DNA from: Pegoplata infirma
Taxonomy: Eukaryota > Arthropoda > Insecta > Diptera > Anthomyiidae
Reading direction: 5' to 3'
DNA: 64,000 nucleotides
Assembly (NCBI GenBank): GCA_963921195.1
Contig: OY992540.1
Coordinates: 62,504,844 to 62,568,843, forward strand
Shown here: positions 11,741 through 23,600 of the stretch, one piece after another
Position numbering within the stretch: the first letter of the stretch is position 1
Layout: each line of letters starts with the position of its first letter
Notes under the pieces: model-generated
Seen by the model: the letters and a program-made list of their open reading frames with translations, nothing else
Told to the model about the DNA's origin: nothing
Databases searched by the model: none
Position numbers and translations under genes: made by a program

Positions 11741-13195
11741 TATACCCTCCATTTAATGGTAGAGGATTTATATACATATGAGGCATTCCACACCAAATGT
11801 CCAGCGAAAAAAAACATGTGTACCGTAAACTTCTGAATAGGTGATATGGATAGCCCTATATGGAACTTAGAAAATTGCGTTTTTGGTTTTTCAATTTTTC
11901 AAAAACTGGGCTTAGGAGGCGTGGTCAAATATTGGAAAAATGGTCAAATTTGTGGCGAGTTGCCTTGATTAAATATTTATCACATTAAAACGGAATTCAC
12001 CATAATGTCAAAAATTTACGTTCTTATATAGTTTTGTATGGGCTATCGATTAAAATTTTTTTTTTGGAAAATTTTCAGAACCCGTTCTAAAATTTTCCAT
12101 TTTTTAAAAAAGTCAATTTATCAAAAATCCGGCCACTTTTTTTTTCTTTTTTATTTATTTTTTTAAAAGTTTAGATGTTTGTCCATCCACACAAAAAAAA
12201 TCAGAAACACGTTCATCTTTTTTTTCGAGAAAATCGCATTTGAACTTTAAATTTCATAACAATTTAGTAATTTGCTTGTATTTTCTTGTGTCAACAGAGC
12301 GTATGACGAATATTTATGCAATTAATATTACTCATTCGCAACTTTAAAACAAAGAAATACAAGCAAATAACAAAATTGTTATGAAATTTAAAGTTCAAAT
12401 GCGATTTTCTCGAAAAAAAAGATGAACGTGTTTCTGATTTTTTTTGTGTGGATGGACAAACATCTAAACTTTTAAAAAAATAAATAAAAAAGAAAAAAAA
12501 AATGGTCGGATTTTTGATAAATTGACTTTTTTAAAAAATGGAAAATTTCAGAACGGGTTCTGAAAATTTTCCAAAAAAAAAAAAAATTTAATCGATAGCC
12601 CATACAAAACTAAATAAGAACGTAATTTTTTGACATTGTGGTGCATTCCGTTTTAATGTGATAAATATTTAATCAAGGCAACTCGCCACAAATTTTACCA
12701 TTTTTCCAATATTTGACCACGCCTCCTAAGCCCAGTTTTTGAAAAATTGAAAAACCGAAAACGCAATTTTCTAAGTTACATATAGGGCTATCCAAACAAC
12801 CTATTCAGAAATTTACGGGACACATGTTTTTCTGTAGCGGGACATTTGGTGTGGAATGCCTCATATGTATGTTTTAGTTTGTCATTCCGTTTGTAACTAA
12901 TCGAAATATCGGTTTGGGACTCCACAAAGTATATATATTGTTGATCAGTGATCGATTTTAAGACATTCTAGCGATGTCCGTCTGTCTGCATGTGTGTCTG
13001 TTAAAATGTGTGTGTCTGTTAAAACGGTGATCACGACAAAAATATTGAACAAATACGCCTGAAACTTACCATATTTTTTTTGTTGTTGTCCCAAGGAGTT
13101 TGGTATTGCATTTAAGCAGTATCGGTTTAGCGGTTTAAAAGTTATGAACGAAAATGTATGGAAACCTCGAAATTTTGGTATATTCAATATAACCT
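11741..13195 (+). mobile_element. DINE-1-like element, copy C, carrying a foldback
   Basis: TATACCCTCC begins at 11741. After the foldback (11781-12861) the element resumes with AGTTTGTCATTCCGTTTGTA, an AAAGTATATATATTG box, a TCAGTGATCGATTTTAAGAC block and a GTCCGTCTGTCTG tract, then 'GGTTTAAAAGTTATGAACG'. The far end is degraded. Confidence 0.75.
11781..12861. mobile_element. 1.08-kb foldback element FB1 (505-bp inverted arms)
   Basis: Terminal AGGCATTCCACACC is answered by GGTGTGGAATGCCT. The symmetry centre is near 12321 with arms of about 505 bp and a spacer of about 65 bp, so the whole element is one giant palindrome. The arms differ only by scattered substitutions and small indels. Flanking CATATG is itself palindromic, so the TSD cannot be fixed. 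Non-coding. FB2 at 57305 is a shortened relative. Confidence 0.9.
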
Positions 13196-13750
13196 AAGCA
13201 TAAAAATGTTTAAATTTGCTGCTATTGGGCATGTGTAAACCGAAAGAAATAATCAAAGATATTTAAACAAGCACGAAAATATTTTTTAGCCCCAAAACTA
13301 TTTTTAAGGATTTTTTTTTTTCACGGATTTTTTTTTTTAATTTGTGAAGAATATCAATACATTCGGCAATGTTTTAGAATAAAAACCTTTATAAAGTTGG
13401 TAGTATTAAGTTTTTATGGCTATTTTTTCAGGAGATACAAAAGTACACTTTTTATCATTACAGAATCGAAACTTTCAAAAAAGTATTATTTTCATTTCAA
13501 ACTTCAAGTTTTATAATTTTAGAATAATTAAAAAGTACCAAGTTCAAATTTTTACCATTTTTGGCGATTTATAATCTGAATTTACTTAGTTTACTTTTTT
13601 TAGACTGGCTTTCCTTCTTGAGGATCCCACTTTCCAAATTGCAAAGTTTCTGGTACCAAAGCATCGATACACTTTTTTGCCCCATTAAAATCTGAATTTC
13701 CAAAAATACATTTTAAGAATGTTTTTCGCTTAAAGATCCCAAATCTTTAG
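13196..13750 (-). repeat. Diverged Helitron internal units
   Basis: From about 13400 the phrases TTCAGGAGATACAAAAGTAC, ATTACAGAATCGAAA and TTCTGGTACC follow the 146-bp unit in the minus orientation. 13196-13400 shows nothing recognisable. Confidence 0.5.
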
Positions 13751-13753
13751 TTT

Positions 13754-14521
13754 CTACACTCATAGAAATATCTTAGTAGAAAATTAGTAAACCCATTGTA
13801 GATCAAGTTTTACAGAATAATGCCGTATTCAACAAAAATTAATGTTGATATCGTTGAATAATCAGTATAGTTGGTTTAACTATTACAATGGCGTCTACAG
13901 AAATTAATAGATAAATCAAAAAAGAAAAAACAACCCTGTTCGATCGTTTTTTTTTTTAATATAACGAGTGAACGAGTGAGTTGGTAAAAATGTGAAATGT
14001 CTCTTATAAAATTATTTAATGTGTTTGTTTCTTATAAAATTATTTAATATTAGAAAAATAAATAAAAATAGGATCTGATCTGTAAATATTTGGTAAGTAA
14101 TAAAATACATTGATTACTATATTAAAACGTTTTTTGTTTTTTTTTTTAGGATTTTGTTTTGGTATCATCAGATAACTAGAGAATGGCTAATGGGTGCATA
14201 ATATGAATAAACGAAGTGTGTGTGAAAATCTTTGTGAAAATCTTCAAATAGTGCAGCTTAAAAAGCCGGAAAAAAAATATTGTGATTTATACTTAATAAA
14301 AGAATATTTACAAATAACAACAAGCTTTTTTTATTAATAAAATTTCTTATATTACCAAAAATATGAGTTGAACTTACATAAAATACGAGTTGATTAACAA
14401 AAACTGACAAAAATTTTTATTGAAATCATCATAAATATTTGTAGGGTCAAAATTAATAATGATTTCTGTTGAATTTACAACGATTTTCTTTGGGAATACA
14501 ATAATTTTTGGTTGAGTGTAG
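13754..14521. mobile_element. CTACACTCATAG...TTGAGTGTAG MITE
   Basis: The left end CTACACTCATAG and right end GTTGAGTGTAG are inverted for about 8 bp. The interior holds AATTAATGTTGATATC- and ATTAATAATGATTTC-like phrases, distinct from the TGTAAAATTAC family although the terminal octamer is shared. No clear TSD. Positions 13900-14320 look like later inserted or unrelated sequence. Confidence 0.5.
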
Positions 14522-15020
14522 GACTATTTTTTTGGAGATAGAAAAATTACAAAGTACAAGTACCTATGACCATTATAAAAAAGTACCAAAATACACATGT
14601 TTACCTATTTTGTTGTAAAAGTCTCAGGATCTGTAATTTTATAAGTAATTTTTTTTCGAAATCAGAGACTCTTTCTATAGAAATATAGCAATAACAAAAA
14701 ATATTGTCTTGACTTTTTCATAGTTAACATTTTGTTTTCATTGGCCCATGAAGTTTTCCCATTACAGAATTTCTCACACATTTTCTACACGTTTAAAAAT
14801 GAAAAGTTTTTTTTTTTGCACCAAAATAAAAAGTTATGCTGCAATCTAAATTTGCGTGTTTAGAAGATTGTCTGTGACTTTTTAGATTTTATGTTTATAT
14901 GTTTGTCTGCGTATCAATGTCTATGATGAAAGTGTATGGTCTTGTAAATATGCACAAGTATAAGCTGTGTTTGCATTTTAACGTAGACATACTCATATGG
15001 TTGTACTATTAAAAAAACTA
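14522..15020. other. Helitron-unit relic then unclassified sequence
   Basis: 14525-14640 keeps GGAGATAGAAAAATTAC and ACCAAAATACAC phrases of the Helitron unit. The rest has no recognised repeat or gene. Confidence 0.4.
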
Positions 15021-15392
15021 CACTATGCTACAAAAATATGTGATATTTATTATTTAAAAGCGACACTTGGATTTTTTGTAGAAAAAAAAAACAAAATTTC
15101 TATCTTGGTGGTTTTAAAAATATATTTCGCTATATCATAATACGAATGTCGTATGTAGCAAAGCAGAAATTTAAAGAGACGGTTTTAAATATGTAATATC
15201 TTCAAAATGGCCTTGTGGAATCTCTCCAGTTTTGGATCAAATATAGTCTGAGTAATCTATTTTCATCATCCCAAGTCAAATTTACTGTAATTATAATCAA
15301 AGAGACGTTATTAGCGTTTTTGACTCCAAATATTTTTGTCAAAAAAAGTTACATACTACATTCGTATTTTGAGGTAGCGGTTTAGCATAGTG
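15021..15392. mobile_element. Candidate CACTATG-ended MITE
   Basis: CACTATGCTA at 15021 is answered by TAGCATAGTG ending at 15392. An inner inverted pair ATACGAATGT(C/A)GTATGTA supports one palindromic element. CACTATG fits the Transib heptamer CACWRTG, but the flanking five bases (aacta and tttgt) do not match, so no TSD supports that class. Confidence 0.4.
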
Positions 15393-15448
15393 TTTGTATG
15401 TGCGTTTAAACACATACAAACACTTATCAAAAGTTCTATGTGAGTGCA

Positions 15449-16735
15449 TACACTCAAAAAAAAATGTTTGCAAAATGACATAAAATCCCCGTGATTTTAC
15501 GGGGCAGGTTTTGTAAAATTACAACTTTTTCTGTAAGTATACAATTTTGTTTTCTAAACTATCATATTTGTTTTGTAAATTTACAAAAAAATTTGGTATA
15601 TTTACATATTGGTTTTGTGAATTTAAAGGTTTTTTCCATTGGTGCATCTTATTTTTCCTTCTTCGGCAGCTGGAGTAGCACTTTAACAACCTGAAATGAT
15701 TTTTTTTTTACTTGAACACTTTTAACAAACTTTTTAGAGTATAACACTGCACTTTTTTATTTTTTTTTTTCGGAATTTCGTTTTTCTTAATTAGAACATA
15801 TGAGAATTGCGAAGGAGGCTACACAAGAAATTTATTATATTTTCAAGAAAAACTAGTCAAAAAAATTACATTTTTTTCGAATTTTTAATTATTTTAGCAA
15901 GTATTTTTAAAAAATTATAAAAAAAAACTTTGGATATTGTAGATTAGACGTTTAAGTACCTGATAAAATAAGAAAAATCTTAATTTTTCATAATTGACAG
16001 CTTTTGATTGACATTTTAGTGCCTGATTTAAAAAAAAAAAAGTACCAAAAAAATATGGTAAAATTACCAAAAAATGGTAAAAATACAAACAAAAAAACTA
16101 GAACAATAATATAGTAAAAACATATAAAAATTGTGGTATTTTACTTAAAGCAAGTTACCAAAAAATTGTCTTGATATTCAATTTTTTTGATAGAGCTTAC
16201 AACTAATTGAAAAATGTTTGTATCCGGAACTTAAAAAATTTTAAAAATTTTTTTATGAAATTTTTTATTTATAAAAAATAATTTTTAACAAAATGTGGAT
16301 TTTTTGCGTCTCCTATTGTTGCATAATTATTTTTCAATACAAATTTTTGTTTAAATTCATTTTTGGTGTCAAAATACTGAAAACCTTGTAAACTAAAAAA
16401 TCTTGAAAAAAAATTGTTTGTAATAAAACATTTTTTGGTAGAAAGACTAAATACTATCAAATAAAATGTTGTTGTACAATTACAATTTTCTTGTGCAAAG
16501 CAACTAAACACCTTGTAATTTTTTTTTAATTTGTAAAATAATTATTTTTTTTGTTAATTTACCTAAAAAAATTGTTAAATAAATTTACCAACATATTATA
16601 GTAAAATTACAAAGCGCACGGTAGTTTTTGTTTTATTAAAAATACAAAAATTTTTGTAAATAGACAAAAATATTAGTAAAATAGAATTACAAGACCTTTT
16701 GCTTGTAATTTTACAAACTTTTTTGTTTGAGTGTA
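15449..16735. mobile_element. TACACTCAAAAAA MITE, copy 4 (1.29 kb, composite)
   Basis: TACACTCAAAAA at the left and TTTGTTTGAGTGTA at the right, with TGTAAAATTACA phrases near both ends. The middle (about 15690-16030) lacks them and may be a further insertion. No clear TSD. Confidence 0.6.
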
Positions 16736-16928
16736 TTGTGTAGCTTTTTTCAATTTTAACTAAACCATAAGAAAACATCATACGCTATAGAAAATATTTT
16801 TTAAAAACACTTTTCCCTCTTATGACCTCTAAATGATGACCACCAAATAAAGATTTTAGAAACGAAATTTTTAAAAACTACATTTTCAGAATGTGTTTTC
16901 TTTGCTGGAGAATCTTAGATTCAAATTA

Positions 16929-17957
16929 CACCGCTCAACACTCATTTTCCGGTTTGAATTCTGGTGATCAATTTTAGTAGACTTTGATCTCCTGATTCCA
17001 AATCTGTTCTCCAAATTTTTCCATCACGTCCAGATTTTTAGTAATTCACAGATGAAAATGCGAAAAATGACGATTTTTGCATTATTTGAAAGCCTGCACA
17101 GCAGCCATTCAGTGGAATACAAATCTGGTATAAGGCGCAAAAGTATAATTTTTATTGCGTTTGGTTGGGTTACACTTGCGTTTTAAAATTATACTGTTAA
17201 AATTACCATTTTTGTAAAAAAGGAAAGGTAGTTTTTTTTTTTGATATTATTTATAGAAAAACTTAAAAAATAAATATTTTACAAATTTAAGTTTTCTGTG
17301 TTATTTTTCGTATAAACCGGAAGACATTTTTAATGGGTTTAAAAGTCTATAAGAAAGAATGAACTTTTGCCTTAACTTTGAGCTCATCACAGTAAAGATT
17401 GATCATCTGGTTTTTGTTTTAGAGCCTTTGAAGCAGTCCACTATTATTTATTATCTTATTTTTATTAATTACACTCATTTTCATAAATATTAGTTTCGAA
17501 AATCATTCTATTTTAACGTAAAGCAATATAAATGCAACTCTGCATTTATTTTGAATTTAACGGTCATTGCTGACTTTATGTTATTTACTTTTTTATACAA
17601 CAATGTTTCTTTGTTATTTCTACTACTTATTTTTACTAATATGTTATCGTGAGCGTTTAGAATTGCTATAAAAGTAGCAGCGCTTGCGTATTAAAATCAA
17701 TTATCTTTCTGAGTTCAACAAGTCAAGTTGCTTTGTCCAGACAAATGTCAGGACGGGCGCTTTTCTTATAAAAACAAAGAAAATATTTAACTAATAAACA
17801 AAGTTTATGTTTTATATTTTAACCAACGTGTATTATTTCATGAATAAGTATAATCTTAGAAATAAGAATACTTCACCTTTTAAAAATGGAAAAATCTTTA
17901 AAAATTTTCTATCAAACTTCAAACCGGAGGCAAAAACCATCGATTTGTTGAGCGGTG
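16929..17957. mobile_element. CACCGCTCAACA TIR element, TSD TTA
   Basis: CACCGCTCAACA starts at 16929 and TGTTGAGCGGTG ends at 17957. A second shared block, CCGGTTTGAA, lies 15-30 bp inside. The flanks are tta (16926-16928) and tta (17958-17960). A 3-bp TWA duplication is typical of PIF/Harbinger, though these termini are not a textbook match. 1029 bp, no transposase frame. It contains the promoter-like segment at 17665-17800. Confidence 0.7.
17665..17800 (+). promoter_or_regulatory. Promoter-like TATA box, initiator and polyA-type signal
   Basis: TATAAAAG at about 17670 is followed about 27-30 bp downstream by ATCAATTATC, an initiator-like sequence, and by a GC-richer leader. An AATAAA occurs at about 17792. 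The spacing matches an insect RNA polymerase II core promoter. It lies inside the TTA-flanked element, so it could drive a short element transcript or be chance in AT-rich DNA. Confidence 0.35.
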
Positions 17958-18102
17958 TTATTGGACAGTTTTTTTAAGTAGATCGAGAAGGTACCAAAGT
18001 ACATTTTTTATGCAATAAAAAACCCCCGATGTCATTCACTAAAAAGATATACTAATTTTTACCATATTTTTACCTAATTTGCTCCTTAAAATCATTACTT
18101 AT

Positions 18103-18303
18103 GGGTACTTTCCACTATCACACTTTTCCATTATACACATCAAAATTTACCAACTTCCTAAAGATTTTTGGATTCTTTTTTGATTGAAACCTAGTCGTAT
18201 CTAACAAGTGAACAATTTCTGGCCAAATTTTTTAAAAAAATATTTCGCTAACATGGTGAAGTTACGCTTGTGTAATGGAAGTGTGTGATAGTGAAAAGTA
18301 CCC
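18103..18303. mobile_element. 201-bp palindromic MITE
   Basis: GGGTACTTTCCACTATCACA at the left is answered on the right by the complement ending GTGAAAAGTACCC. The inverted arms are about 50 bp. The TSD is uncertain. Confidence 0.7.
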
Positions 18304-19671
18304 TTTATAAATCATATCTATCTTTAATCAGACCTAAACTCAAATCAAAATAAACCAAAAAATTTCCACTTAATGATCAAGGTATAGGTTTATATGTAAA
18401 ATTTCTTTTATGATATATGTGTATGAAAATTGTTCTATTTTGTTTTAAAATGAGACTCCATTTGTAAAAGTCCATTTAGAAAACTTAAATTGTTTTTGAA
18501 AATAACAGCAACAACAAAATTAAATGTTGTATCCTAAACGAAATACATTTAACATCTTAACAAAAGTACCTAACTCTATGTTAAAATTAACTTATAGTAC
18601 AAAAGTATTTTTTTATCATGATTTTTTCTATTTTTTAAGAGAAAACTAAAATTATGCAAATATTATCTTTGGAATCTTTTGCTCTGCAAAATGATAGATT
18701 TCACTTGAGTTTACGCTTTAAAATTTGCTAATGATAATTTCAAAAACATAATGATAAGTCTGTTCGTTTACTCACAACCCAGCAACATTTGTTGTTTTAA
18801 ATAATTGGTTACAGGACACCAAATTTTCTAGAAATCGAAGAGTTGAGTTTTAACATCCGAAAATTTTGGTTGCAATTCTCGATTTTTTTTTTAATATAAT
18901 AAACTTTCGGTGAAATGATTAAATCTAGGAAATGAAATAGTGTTTATTGTTGTTTTATTTTTATTTAAAGTTTTATTATAATATCTTATTTTAATGAGAA
19001 ACACATTTAGTGTGACAATTGAAAAGTGCTGATGATGAAAAGTGGACAGCTTCCGAAATCTGTCGACATCTTCGCTTAGTCTCTGTTGTCACTTAATTTT
19101 TTTAATATTTTCCATTGTACCACATTGAGAATTTACTTGTTCTAGCTGAATTTCTGTTGCCAAAACTAAGTGTAACCGCATCATTATTTTGTCAAAAAAA
19201 TTTGCTGCAACTTCTTGAAACAATCTTCCAAATTCTTGCTTGGTAGCTACATAAATAAGTTAAAATGCTCAAGTAAATGGACAAAGCAATTATTTAATAT
19301 TATTTTAACATTTAATTTATTTTAGTTTTGTCTTAACTACTCCTTGTAATAACAGAAAGTAAATTGAATTTAACAAGGACGAAAGTACTTTGTTATTATT
19401 TAACATTTTTTGGAAAATTGTCTTCAAAAGCTAAAGTAATGTTGTAACGGTAAAAATGAAACTAATTACAAATTAAAGACTTTTTTGTGCAAGCTCTCAA
19501 ACTCAGCATTTCTGAAATTTTACGCTAGGAAATCTTTACTTTATTTAATTGTGGATGTATAAGTCCAATGAAAAAAAAACAAGTATTTCTGGGACATGGG
19601 TTGGGAGTTTATTCATAATATTCATAATTTAAATGTAAAATTTTCCAAAAATTACAACATTTTATGTTTTA
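18304..19671. other. Mostly unclassified; two short repeat relics
   Basis: 18770-18830 resembles 60740-60800 (CCAGCAACATTT..GTTTTAAATAATTGGTT), reading NQLFKTTNVAGL on the minus strand, a decayed coding-like relic. 19005-19135 matches the right arm of the palindromic element at 44810-45312 (CCGAAATCTGTCGACATC and TTGTCACTTAATTTTTTTAA). The rest shows no gene. Confidence 0.5.
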
Positions 19672-20240
19672 CTAGCAGGCCCGTCCGGAACTTTGTCACC
19701 GGTAATAATAAATACGGAATCAAAGAAGGATCAGGATTAGGGTCCCCATTTTTAAAATTATCACCTGCAGAATCTTTATTTTATTAAATTTTTTTCGTTG
19801 AATTCTTAGATAAAAAACTATTAAGAACAAACAATAAAATTAAAACAGCCCCGTTAAGCTTGGAATCATGTTCGTTTCAGTAAATAATATTCTTGAAAAT
19901 TATCGAGCCCCTATATCGTAATTATTGAAACCATTTCATTCCCCGTTTCACTCCATTTCGTTTCCCGTTCTATTCTATTCCATTTCCTTTCCATTTCGTT
20001 TTCTGTTCTGAATTCTAATTCATTTCGTTCCATGTAGGCTTCATTCTTAAAGTACCACAGTACAATATTTTACCCTTATCCCCATTAAAATCTAAATTTT
20101 CAGAAGGTACTTTTTCAGAATGATTTTTTGGGCTGGACGATACCACATGGACGATCCCACAAAAAGTTACAAAGTTCACTACTTCGCACGTATTTGCCCC
20201 AAAAAATAGGAATTTCCAAAAAGGAAATTTTTCAGAATGT
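19672..20240 (-). mobile_element. Truncated Helitron, copy 3 (3' end only)
   Basis: Read on the minus strand it ends CTAG (19672-19675) followed by T. Just upstream is a hairpin, CCGGTGACAAAGTTCCGG, equivalent to those of the two complete copies. It keeps the GTTCCCCG/CCATTTCGTT short repeats and a few internal-unit phrases, then breaks off into the DINE-like GGGCGTGG repeats. The 5' half is missing. Confidence 0.8.
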
Positions 20241-20289
20241 TTTGAAATTGGATGAGTAGTTTCGTAGATTTTAAGATTTTACGTCTTTT

Positions 20290-20972
20290 GACACAAAGTG
20301 ATCTTTAAAATGGGTGTGGGCAATGAAACCTACCCTAACTCACCCTGACGGAAAATTCTAAATATTGTTGAAAACATTTTTGAAATCTCATAATAAGTTT
20401 CGTATATTTCAAAACTTTACGCAGATGAACCGTAGCCTATGTCTAACCTGATGGACCATTCTTAATATTGGAGAAAACATTTTTTAAATGAATAGTTTCG
20501 GATATTTTGAAATTTTACGTTTTTTGGCCAAAAGTGGGCGTAAAAGTGGGTTTGGCCGATGAGAGCTAACCTATGTCCACCCTGAAGCACTATTCTTAAT
20601 ATATTTTGGTGATAATATTTATTAAATCGGATGAGTAGGTGGGCGTAGAAATGGGCGTGGTCAATAAAACCTAGAATATTTCCACTCTGAAGGATAAAGC
20701 ATTGGTGAAAAATTTTAGCAATCGAATGAAAATTTTTGGACATTTTTAAATTTTATTTTTTTTTTGCCAAAATATGGGCGTATAAGTGGTCGTAAAAGTG
20801 GGCGTGGTCGATGTATTCTAGCCTATGTTCACGCTGGAGGAACACTCTAAATATTGGTGAAAACATTTTTGAAACATTTCTGGGCCAAAAGTGGGCGTAG
20901 AAATGGGCGTGGTCGATGAAACCCAGCATATGTCCACTATGAACGACCATTCCAAGCATGTATTGGTGAAAA
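20290..20972 (-). repeat. GGGCGTGGTC degenerate tandem repeats
   Basis: About five units of 110-160 bp: GGGCGTGGTCGATGAAACC, TATGTCCAC, a variable stretch, AATATTGGTGAAAACATTTT. The frames at 20462-20959 translate this repeat (IDHAHFYAH motif) and are not a gene. Confidence 0.8.
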
Positions 20973-21054
20973 TCTATATATATAAAAGAGTTGGGTGAGT
21001 GAGTGAGTGAATGACTGACTGACTGACTGATTCATCATCGCCCAGCCCAAACCG

Positions 21055-22165
21055 CTGAAGCTAGAGACTTGAAATTTGGACTGTAGGTTCACCTCCCGGA
21101 ATATAGATCCACTAAGGTTGGATTTTTGCCAGTGTTGATTCTAAGGGGGTAAAAAGGGTAAAAAACTGTACTTTTGGTACTTTTTATATCTCTCGAAATA
21201 ATGGTCATAGAGACTTGAAATTTGGACTGTAAGTTCACCGCTCGGAACTTAGATCCACTAAGGCTGGACTTTTGCCAATGTTGATTCTAAGGGGGTTAAA
21301 AGGGTAAAAAACTGTACTTTTGGTACTTTTTATATATCCTGAAATAATGGTCATAGAGACTTGAAATTTGGACTGTATGTTCACAGTCTGGAATATAGAT
21401 CCATTTAGGCTCGATTTTTGCCAGTGTTGATTCTAAGGGGGTAAAAAGTGTAAAAAACTGTACTTTTGGTACCTTTTATGTTATCTTAAATAATGTTCAC
21501 AGAGACTTGAAATTTGGACTGTATGTTCACCTTTCGGAATTTAGATTTACTAAGGCTGGATTTTTGTCAATGTTGATTCTAAGAGGGTAAAAAGGGTAAA
21601 AAGCTGTACTTTTGGTACTTTTTATATCTCCTGAAATATTGGCCATAGAGACTTGAAATTTGAACTGTATGTTCACCTCCCAGAATAAAGATCCAGTAAG
21701 GCTGGATTTTTCCCAATGTTGATTCTAAGGGGGTAAAAAGGGTAAAAAACTGTACTTTTGGTACTTTTTATATTTCCTTAAATAATAGTCCTAGAAACTT
21801 GAAATTTGCAATGTAGGTTATCCTCCCGAGAAAAAGATCCACTAAGGATGGGTTTCTGGCCAATGTTGATTCTACGGGGGTAAAAAAGTGTACTTTTGGT
21901 ACTTTTTTTATTTACTGAAATAATGGCCATACAAACTTAAAATTTGGAATGCAGGATCCTTTTCTAAAAAACAATATGGAAAGGTACTTTTTGAAAATTT
22001 TGATTCTAAGTTAGATAAAAGAGGTAAAAAGTGTACTTTTGGTACTTTTTTTTATTTCTTAAAATTATGGTCATAGAAACTTGAAATTTGGAATGTAGGA
22101 TCCTTCGGTGAAAAAAACATTATGGAAAAAGTACTTTTTGGAAAATGCGTTTCTTAGGGGAAGAG
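21055..22165 (+). repeat. 146-bp tandem repeat array
   Basis: The marker phrase (A)ATGTTGATTCTA recurs at about 21131, 21277, 21423, 21569, 21715 and 21862, spacings of 146, 146, 146, 146 and 147. Each unit has AGAGACTTGAAATTTGGACT, GTTCACCTCCCGGAAT, GGCTGGATTTTTGCC and a GTACTTTTGGTACTTTTTAT stretch. Units become less alike towards the minisatellite. Confidence 0.95.
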
Positions 22166-22167
22166 AA

Positions 22168-23600
22168 ACCTTTTATAAAAAGTACCTTTTATAAAAAGTA
22201 CCTTTTATAAAAAGTACCTTTTAAAAAAGTACCCTTTATAAAAAGTACCTTTAATAAAAAGTACCTTTTATAAAAAGTACCTTTTATAAAAAGTACCTTT
22301 TATAAAAAGTACCTTTTATAAAAAGTACCTTTTATAAAAAGTACCTTTTATAAAAAGTACCTTTTATAAAAAGTACCTTTTATAAAAAGTACCTTTTATA
22401 AAAAGTACCTTTTATAAAAAGTACCTTTTATAAAAAGTACCTTTTATAAAAAGTACCTTTTATAAAAAGTACCTTTTATAAAAAGTACCTTTTATAAAAG
22501 TACCTTTTATAAAAAGTACCTTTTATAAAAAGTACCTTTTATAAAAAGTACCTTTTATAAAAAGTACCTTTTATAAAAAGTACCTTTTATAAAAAGTACC
22601 TTTTATAAAAAGTACCTTTTATAAAAAGTACCTTTTATAAAAAGTACCTTTTATAAAAAGTACCTTTTATAAAAATTACCTTTTATAAAAAGTACCTTTT
22701 ATAAAAAGTACCTTTTATAAAAAGTACCTTTTATAAAAAGTACCTTTTATAAAAAGTACCTTTTATAAAAAGTACCTTTTATAAAAAGTACCTTTTATAA
22801 AAAATACCTTTTATAAAAAGTACCTTTTATAAAAAGTACCTTTTATAAAAAGTACCTTTTATAAAAAGTACATTTTATAAAAAGTACCTTTTATAAAAAG
22901 GACCTTTTATAAAAAGTACCTTTTATAAAAAGTACCTTTTATAAAAAGTACCTTTTATAAAAAGTAGCTTTTATAAAAAGTACCTTTTATAAAAAGTACC
23001 TTTTATAAAAAGTACCTTTTATAAAAAGTACCTTTTATAAAAAGTACCTTTTATAAAAAGTACCTTTTATAAAAAGTACCTTTTATAAAAAGTACCTTTT
23101 ATAAAAAGTACCTTTTATAAAAAGTACCTTTTATAAAAAGTACCTTTAATAAAAAGTACCTTTTATAAAAAGTACCTTTTATAAAAAGTACCTTTTATAA
23201 AAAGTACCTTTTTTTAAAAAGTACCTTTTATAAAAAGTACCTTTTATAAAAAGTACCTTTTATAAAAAGTACCTTTTATAAAAAGTACCTTTTATAAAAA
23301 GTACCTTTTATAAAAAGTACCTTTTATAAAAAGTACTTTTTATAAAAAGTACCTTTTATAAAAAGGACCTTTTATAAAAAGTACCTTTTATAAAAAGTAC
23401 CTTTTATAAAAAGTACCTTTTATAAAAAGTACCTTTTATTAAAAGTAACTTTTATAATAAGTACCTTTTAAAAAAGTACCATTTATAAAAAGTACCTTTT
23501 ACAAAAAGTATCTTTTTTAAAAAGTATCTTGTAATAAAAGTATTAATAAAAAGTTCTTTTTATAAAAATTACCTTTTGTAAAAATTACCTTTTGCAAAAA
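22168..23600 (+). repeat. 16-bp minisatellite AGTACCTTTTATAAAA
   Basis: About 89 tandem units, most identical. The unit contains the palindrome TTTTATAAAA, and tandem joining creates GTAC-centred palindromes, so the array is a chain of small potential hairpins. It seems to have grown out of the GTACTTTTTATA segment of the 146-bp unit. Edge units are more mutated than central ones. Confidence 0.98.

Larger units (their letters stand above)
16736..18102 (-). repeat. Helitron-unit relic interrupted by a TIR element
   Basis: 16740-16925 and 17961-18090 both carry Helitron-unit phrases (ACATTTTCAGAATG; GTACCAAAGTACATTTTTTA). They read as one stretch once the element at 16929-17957 is removed. Confidence 0.5.

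Noticed and set aside
17197..17900. Solo LTR with TATA box and AATAAA
   Set aside because: No TG...CA ends with a 4-6 bp duplication found. The block lies inside a better-supported TTA-flanked TIR element.
20462..20959. Minus-strand frames with repeated IDHAHFYAH
   Set aside because: They are translations of the GGGCGTGGTC tandem repeat, with no start context or domain.
22168..23600. CRISPR-like regular repeats
   Set aside because: The 16-bp units are head-to-tail with no spacers, inside a eukaryotic Helitron, so this is a minisatellite.
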